From: Deltaproteobacteria bacterium
Lineage (GTDB): Bacteria; Myxococcota_A; Polyangia; Polyangiales; Houyiibacteriaceae
Assembly: GCA_027295555.1 (NCBI GenBank)
Contig: JAPUKT010000105.1
Span: 1 to 10,232, forward strand
DNA: 10,232 nucleotides
Reading direction: 5' to 3'
Shown: positions 6,718 to 10,232 of the stretch, piece by piece
How positions within the stretch are numbered: position 1 is the stretch's first letter
Layout of the letters: each line of letters begins with the position of its first letter
Program-made: the position numbers and the translations under genes
The notes under the pieces: model-generated
The model's database searches: none
The model's input: only the letters and a program-made list of their open reading frames with translations
What the model was told of the DNA's origin: nothing

Positions 6718-7332
6718 ATGCGTGGCTGCTTCCCATTGCCGCTCGATCGCCACTTTGATACATCCCGCTCGACCTTGCCATCGCATGCTCGAATCACGAC
6801 CCTCGCGGCGATCGTCTATGCTCCACTGACCGTGCTTGCCGTGGTTTGGGCGTGGTTGGGCGGCCGCCGGTATGCCTGGGAGCTGGGCGTGGCTTGGATG
6901 AACGGCGGATACCCGAGGCGACTCCTGGTCTCCCTCATGCTCGGGTTTGCGCTCGGCCTCGCGGTGGTTGCACTGACGCGCCAGCTCGTCGCGCGCATGC
7001 AGTGGGCCCGCGAGCTTCATCGTGAGCTCAGCTCGATTGTCGGCGAGCTCTCGCCGAGACAGATCACGTGGCTCGCGCTTTCTTCTGGACTTGCGGAAGA
7101 GCTCTTCTTTCGTGGTGCGATGCAACCCGTGCTCGGGTTGTGGCTTACCTCTCTAATTTTCGGCGCGGTGCATGTAGGTCCCAAGCGCGTGTTCGTGGCA
7201 TGGGCGGTGTGGGCATTCGTCATGGGCGTCCTTCTTGGCGCGATATTCGAGCTGACGGGCGTGCTTTGGGGCTCCGTGCTTGCGCACGTGTGGATCAATC
7301 AGCGCAACATGCGGTTCATCCACCGCTATTGA
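6718..7332 (+). CDS. CPBP-family intramembrane glutamic protease (CAAX-protease-like)
   Basis: A 204-residue, mostly hydrophobic membrane protein of the CPBP (Abi, Rce1-like) family. All three family motifs are present: EELFFR (Glu127, Glu128, Arg132), FGAVH (His152) and HVWIN (His190, Asn194). These form the glutamate/histidine active site that cleaves membrane substrates. Helices are visible at about 28-47, 68-88, 114-130, 139-153, 157-178 and 181-193. The substrate cannot be told from sequence; relatives process prenylated proteins, bacteriocin-related peptides, or C-terminal sorting signals in myxobacteria. The gene is divergent from the HD-GYP regulator, with 46 bases between starts. The first 25 residues look unlike a membrane protein and no Shine-Dalgarno is seen, so the start may be further down, for instance at the TTG for residue 20. 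Confidence 0.85.
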   Translation: MRGCFPLPLDRHFDTSRSTLPSHARITTLAAIVYAPLTVLAVVWAWLGGRRYAWELGVAWMNGGYPRRLLVSLMLGFALGLAVVALTRQLVARMQWARELHRELSSIVGELSPRQITWLALSSGLAEELFFRGAMQPVLGLWLTSLIFGAVHVGPKRVFVAWAVWAFVMGVLLGAIFELTGVLWGSVLAHVWINQRNMRFIHRY

Positions 7333-7357
7333 CTGTCAAAGAGGCTCTTTCTACCCT
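7329..7357 (+). promoter_or_regulatory. Candidate promoter for the FHA-GGDEF gene with a palindrome in its spacer
   Basis: TTGACT (7329-7334) is followed after 17 bases by TACCCT (7352-7357). The -35 matches five of six consensus bases, the -10 only three. The spacer holds the perfect palindrome AAAGAGGCTCTTT (7338-7350). The -35 overlaps the protease stop codon. A start near 7364 would leave about 40 bases of leader before the GTG at 7407. Confidence 0.35.
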
Positions 7358-7406
7358 AGTAGATAGGCGGGAACGCCCTAAAAACCTTCGCGGTCCGCTG
7401 ACTCCC

Positions 7407-8294
7407 GTGCGCAGTGAAATCAAAACCAGGGTCACGCCCTACCCCGACGTCCGCATCAAGGCGGGAGACGGCCAGGACTGCCTGGTGATCATCTACACGG
7501 TGAACTCGAGGGAGCTAGGGAAGCGCTTCTCGTTGGCAGACGGGTCGGTCAAGTTAGGGCGCGGGAGCGAGAACACCATCGTCCTCGACAACGACAGCGT
7601 GTCCCGGCGGCATGCACGGGTGGAAGTCCGAAACGGAGGTTACTTCCTGGTCGACATGAACTCCACCAACGGGACCTACGTCAATGACGATCTCGTGCAC
7701 GACCACGCCCTTCGTCGTGGGGACCAGATCAAGATCGGCGACACCATCTTGAAGTTCTTGAGTGGAAGCGACCTCGAGTCCCAGTACCACGAGACGATCT
7801 ATCGCATGACCATCATGGATGGGCTCACGAGCGTCCACAACAAGCGCTATCTCATCGAACAACTGGAACGCGAGCTGTCGCGCGCGACTCGACACGGTCG
7901 CCCGCTCACCCTGGTGATGCTCGACATCGACCACTTCAAAGACGTCAACGACACCTTCGGCCATTTGGCCGGAGATCACGTGCTGAAGGAAGTCGCGCAG
8001 CTCGTGAAAAGCCGCGTGCGACCCGACGACGTCATCGCGCGGTATGGCGGTGACGAGTTCGCCATCGTGCTTCCCGAGACGAAGCTCAGCGGCGGCATTT
8101 TGATCGCGGACCAGCTTCGGCAGATGGTTCAGGACGAAGCCTTCGCGTTCGAGGACGAAGAGATTGAAGTTACGATTTCGTGTGGGGTGTCCCAGCTCCA
8201 GGCCGATTGGCGGTGCAACGATTTCTTGGGGGATGCCGATCGAAAGCTCTACGGGGCGAAGCGGTCTGGACGGAACCGCGTCTGCCCGGCCTGA
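7407..8294 (+). CDS. FHA-GGDEF protein, predicted diguanylate cyclase
   Basis: A 295-residue cytoplasmic protein from the GTG at 7407. The FHA domain (about 24-120) has GRGSENTIVLDNDSVSRRHA (Gly51-Arg52, Ser66, His69) and NSTNGTYVN (Asn85-Asn93), the signature for binding phosphothreonine. The GGDEF domain (about 130-292) starts with MTIMDGLTSVHNKRYL, has LDIDHFKDVND and an intact GGDEF at 214-218, so it should join two GTP into c-di-GMP. Arg205-x-x-Asp208 lies five residues before the signature, the correct place for an inhibitory I-site, so product feedback is likely. Input probably comes from a Ser/Thr kinase, none of which is in the window. The frame stays open back to 7068, but that part overlaps the protease gene; TTG 7329 is a weaker option. 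No Shine-Dalgarno is clear at 7407. Confidence 0.92.
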   Translation: MRSEIKTRVTPYPDVRIKAGDGQDCLVIIYTVNSRELGKRFSLADGSVKLGRGSENTIVLDNDSVSRRHARVEVRNGGYFLVDMNSTNGTYVNDDLVHDHALRRGDQIKIGDTILKFLSGSDLESQYHETIYRMTIMDGLTSVHNKRYLIEQLERELSRATRHGRPLTLVMLDIDHFKDVNDTFGHLAGDHVLKEVAQLVKSRVRPDDVIARYGGDEFAIVLPETKLSGGILIADQLRQMVQDEAFAFEDEEIEVTISCGVSQLQADWRCNDFLGDADRKLYGAKRSGRNRVCPA

Positions 8295-8295
8295 C

Positions 8296-8345
8296 CGGCG
8301 ATCGATCAGGCGTGCTACGCTCCGCGGCGATGCGATCGATCGCCG
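8296..8345. repeat. 12-bp perfect inverted repeat bracketing the moeA start codon
   Basis: The left arm CGGCGATCGATC (8296-8307) pairs exactly with the right arm GATCGATCGCCG (8334-8345). The 26-base loop contains the moeA ATG (8330-8332) and a smaller hairpin GCGT-gct-ACGC (8310-8320). The same bases also make a direct repeat GCGATCGATC (8298-8307 and 8332-8341). There is no T-run. It could be a hairpin that limits moeA translation, a paired operator, or a byproduct of the self-complementary GATCGATC word. Confidence 0.5.
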
Positions 8346-9577
8346 AGGCTCTGCAATCGATGCTTCCCGCCTTCCCGACCCTGGGCGAAGAGGAGGTTCC
8401 ATTGACCCGGGCCGCAGGGCGCTACCTCGCGTCGGATATCGTCGCAGACCTCGATTCTCCAGCCTTCGACAACAGCGCCATGGACGGTTACGCCGTGCGT
8501 GCGGCCGTGGTCGCCTCGGCTTCGACCGACATCCCGGTACGGCTGCGAGTCAGCAGCGAGTCGCGCACAGGCGGAGACATTCCGTCGGAGCTCGAGCCTG
8601 GAACCGTCTGCCGAATCTTCACGGGCGCCACGATGCCCCCGGGGGCCGACGCGGTCGTCATCCAAGAAGACACCAAGCGAGACGGCGAAGAAGTGGACAT
8701 CTTCGAGGCCTCGACGGTGGGGCGGCACGTCCGCGCACGGGGAAGCGACGTTCGACGCGGGGAGACGATTCTCCGTCAAGGCGACCGATTGTGGCCCGGA
8801 GAGATAGGGTTGCTGGCAAGCCAGAACGTCGCTCGCATGCGCGTGTACCGCCAGCCCCGGGTCGCACTGCTTTCGACGGGCGACGAGCTCGAGACCCTCG
8901 GGGAGGAGCTTGCACCCGGGAAGATCATCAACTCGAACGTCTACGTGCTCGGCGAAATGCTCGGCCTCCTCGGCGCGATTCCCGACCCGCTTCCTGCTGC
9001 GCGCGATGACCTGCCCTCGATCGAAGCCGCCCTCCGAAGAGCACTCGAGGCCGACGTCGTCATCACGATTGGCGGGGTGTCGGTGGGTGCGTACGACCTC
9101 GTTCACGAAGCGTTCCAGCACTTGGGCATCGACCCCGAGTTTTGGAAAGTTCGCATCAAGCCGGGAAAACCCCTGGCCTTCGCGCAGCACCACGGGAAGC
9201 CTGTCATCGGTCTTCCAGGCAACCCGATCAGCGCCATGGTGACCTTCGAGGTCTTGGTCGCGCCGTGCCTCCGCCAGATGCTCGGCGACCGAGAACCTCA
9301 CCCGCAGCCCCTCGTCGCACGTCTCCAGCACGCCTATCACCGGCGCCCGGGCCGGGTCGAAATCGCTCGAGGGGTGGCCACCCGGCACGGAGACGAAATC
9401 CACGTGTCTCTGCACAAGCTCCAGGGCTCGGGGTCCTTGCCCTCTTTCGTGGGGGTCAATGCGCTGGTGATCTTGCCCAGCGACCGGGGTGACTTCAACG
9501 CCGGAGACCAGGTCGACACGATCCTGTGGGGGTCGGGCTTGCGGGGGCCTCACTCGTTTTTCGACTCGGTCAGCTAG
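8330..9577 (+). CDS. moeA: Molybdopterin molybdotransferase MoeA
   Basis: MoeA inserts molybdate into adenylylated molybdopterin, the last step of basic molybdenum cofactor synthesis in the cytoplasm. The 415-residue length matches the family (about 410). Motifs in order: DNSAMDGYAV (Asp52), FTGATMPPGADAVV (Thr98), GSDVRRGE, the MoaB/Mog-like core LLSTGDEL (Glu186) and ITIGGVSVGAYD (Asp256), then KPGKPLAF and GLPGNPISAMVTFE. The C-terminal beta domain is complete and ends with GSGSLPSFVGVNAL. All main active-site acids are in place. The ATG at 8330 begins the usual first helix (MRSIAEALQ). The frame stays open upstream to 8180 but overlaps the GGDEF gene and has no MoeA character. No other cofactor gene is in the window. 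It follows the GGDEF stop by 35 bases, so co-transcription is possible. Confidence 0.96.
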   Translation: MRSIAEALQSMLPAFPTLGEEEVPLTRAAGRYLASDIVADLDSPAFDNSAMDGYAVRAAVVASASTDIPVRLRVSSESRTGGDIPSELEPGTVCRIFTGATMPPGADAVVIQEDTKRDGEEVDIFEASTVGRHVRARGSDVRRGETILRQGDRLWPGEIGLLASQNVARMRVYRQPRVALLSTGDELETLGEELAPGKIINSNVYVLGEMLGLLGAIPDPLPAARDDLPSIEAALRRALEADVVITIGGVSVGAYDLVHEAFQHLGIDPEFWKVRIKPGKPLAFAQHHGKPVIGLPGNPISAMVTFEVLVAPCLRQMLGDREPHPQPLVARLQHAYHRRPGRVEIARGVATRHGDEIHVSLHKLQGSGSLPSFVGVNALVILPSDRGDFNAGDQVDTILWGSGLRGPHSFFDSVS

Positions 9578-9618
9578 GCCGCTTCCACAACAATTTCAGA
9601 TCCTTGCATGTTGGCTTA

Positions 9619-9646
9619 TTGACTCCTGAGGCGCGATCATTATGCT
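9619..9646 (+). promoter_or_regulatory. Likely sigma-70-type promoter of the DksA-type gene
   Basis: TTGACT (9619-9624), a 16-base spacer, then TATGCT (9641-9646). These match five of six and four of six consensus bases, the best overall pair seen in this window. It sits in the 96-base gap after moeA, an AT-richer patch, and would start transcription about 20 bases before the ATG. Confidence 0.55.
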
Positions 9647-9657
9647 CCGGCTCCTCC

Positions 9658-9665
9658 AAAGGGGG
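9658..9665 (+). promoter_or_regulatory. Strong Shine-Dalgarno for the DksA-type gene
   Basis: AAAGGGGG ends 8 bases before the ATG at 9674. It is the clearest ribosome-binding site in the window and fixes this start. Confidence 0.6.
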
Positions 9666-9673
9666 CCACAACC

Positions 9674-10036
9674 ATGAAGAAGAGCCAGCTCAAGCGGTTT
9701 CGCGTGATCCTGGAAGAGAAGCGGGACGCCGTGGTTCGGCGAGCGCGCGAGACCATGGCCCAAGACATGACCCTCGATGCCTCTGAGCTTCCGGACGAGA
9801 TGGACCTCGCCTCGAGCGAGTACATGCAGTCCTTCACGTTCCGTCTCCGCGGCCGCGAACGAGTCTTCCTTCAGAAGATCGAGAAAGCTTTGAAGAAGCT
9901 AGACGAAGACGTCTTCGGCATCTGCGAGGACTGCGAAGAGCCGATCAGCGTCAAACGCCTCGAAGCCCGCCCCGAAACCGAGCTCTGCATTCGCTGCAAG
10001 GAAGACCAAGAGCGGATGGAACGCGACTTCGCGTAA
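9674..10036 (+). CDS. dksA: DksA/TraR-family zinc-finger transcription factor
   Basis: A 120-residue protein. Proteins of this family enter the secondary channel of RNA polymerase and, usually with ppGpp, change initiation at rRNA and stress promoters. The N-terminal half is a coiled coil (helices about 3-32 and 46-78) with an acidic tip DEMDLA (Asp41, Asp44, Ala46), which fits the DxxDxA motif needed for DksA action. The C-terminal half has the full C4 zinc finger Cys84-x2-Cys87-x17-Cys105-x2-Cys108 with RLEARPETELC between. It is about 30 residues shorter than E. coli DksA (151), mainly at the N-terminus, like many DksA-like proteins outside gammaproteobacteria. Whether it is the main DksA or a paralogue cannot be told from one locus. 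It has its own likely promoter and a good Shine-Dalgarno. The reductase gene starts 6 bases after its stop, suggesting one transcript. Confidence 0.9.
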   Translation: MKKSQLKRFRVILEEKRDAVVRRARETMAQDMTLDASELPDEMDLASSEYMQSFTFRLRGRERVFLQKIEKALKKLDEDVFGICEDCEEPISVKRLEARPETELCIRCKEDQERMERDFA

Positions 10037-10042
10037 AAGGCC

Positions 10043-10232
10043 ATGACCTCACACCTACCTTCCCAGACTACTGTGCTCGTCACTGGTGCCTCGGGGTTCA
10101 TCGGGTTGCACTGCGTCCGGGAGCTTCTTCAAAACGGCTATCGCGTTCGTGGAACCGTGCGCTCTCTAGCTCGGGAGCAGGCGCTTCGTGAAGCCCTCGA
10201 GAAGCACGTCGACACGAGCAACTTCGAGCTCG
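10043..10232 (+). CDS. NAD(P)-dependent extended-SDR reductase/epimerase, N-terminal part only
   Basis: Only 63 codons are present before the window ends. The start shows a Rossmann fold: strand TTVLVTG, the nucleotide-binding motif TGASGFIG (residues 14-21, TGxxGxxG), a helix, then GYRVRGTVRS. The Arg in GTVRS after the second strand is typical of NADPH-using dihydroflavonol reductase, aldehyde reductase and related enzymes, so a carbonyl reductase is more likely than a sugar epimerase; the catalytic YxxxK lies outside the window. AAAAGG (10035-10040) just before the ATG may serve as the ribosome-binding site, with a short 2-base spacing. The 6-base gap from the DksA-type gene suggests joint transcription, although no functional link is evident. 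Confidence 0.85.
   Translation, partial: MTSHLPSQTTVLVTGASGFIGLHCVRELLQNGYRVRGTVRSLAREQALREALEKHVDTSNFEL

Noticed and set aside
7068..7406. N-terminal extension of the FHA-GGDEF protein
   Set aside because: This open stretch overlaps the protease gene in another frame, is rich in Arg, Cys and Trp without domain character, and FHA begins well after the GTG at 7407.
8180..8329. 50-residue extension of MoeA
   Set aside because: It overlaps the end of the GGDEF gene and has no MoeA similarity; the ATG at 8330 gives the normal family length.
8295..8345. Molybdenum cofactor riboswitch before moeA
   Set aside because: The gap is only 35 bases, too short for the known Moco element, and only a simple hairpin is visible.
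8315..9553. Long open frame on the minus strand opposite moeA
   Set aside because: Shadow of a well-supported gene, with no motifs of its own.
9601..9625. Sigma-54 promoter suggested by TTGCATGTTGGC
   Set aside because: The TTGC and TGGC elements are in the wrong order and spacing.

Overview
The window is GC-rich and strongly prefers G or C at third codon positions. It is almost fully coding, and no stretch longer than about 100 bases lacks a gene. The gene types suggest a Myxococcota-like (former Deltaproteobacteria) bacterium: a lipoprotein pairing a beta domain with a CBM9-like domain, an FHA-GGDEF cyclase, a DksA-type regulator and a CPBP intramembrane protease. This placement is inference; no rRNA or other decisive marker is present. 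I see no tRNA, rRNA, CRISPR array, insertion sequence or phage gene. It reads as ordinary chromosome, not a transferred island.

Region 1 (1-5161, plus strand) looks like one tightly packed transcription unit. It holds ffh (SRP54 GTPase, cut at its 5' end by the window edge), a secreted lipoprotein with a CBM9-like domain, a multi-pass membrane HD phosphohydrolase of the PgpH (7TM-HD) type, and a small lipoprotein starting at a GTG inside the end of the HD gene. The theme is protein export, the envelope and probably cyclic-nucleotide hydrolysis. The ffh stop is an amber codon followed in frame by 16 more codons, 11 of them Lys or Arg. That looks like a cut-off basic tail of Ffh.

Region 2 (5142-8294) holds signalling genes. 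A minus-strand response regulator with GAF and HD-GYP domains (predicted c-di-GMP phosphodiesterase) converges on region 1 and overlaps the small lipoprotein gene by 20 bases. Divergent from it is a CPBP-type intramembrane protease, followed by an FHA-GGDEF protein (predicted diguanylate cyclase with an intact active site and an I-site). The window thus has both a c-di-GMP maker and breaker, with different inputs: phosphothreonine binding by FHA versus Asp phosphorylation of the receiver.

Region 3 (8330-10232, plus strand) holds moeA (molybdenum cofactor insertion), a DksA/TraR-type zinc-finger transcription factor with its own likely promoter and good Shine-Dalgarno, and the first 63 codons of an extended-SDR NAD(P)-dependent reductase or epimerase that runs off the window.

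Several gene starts lie in or beside inverted repeats: the CBM9 lipoprotein, the HD-GYP regulator and moeA. Most starts lack a clear Shine-Dalgarno, with the DksA-type gene the clear exception. No convincing intrinsic terminator was seen.
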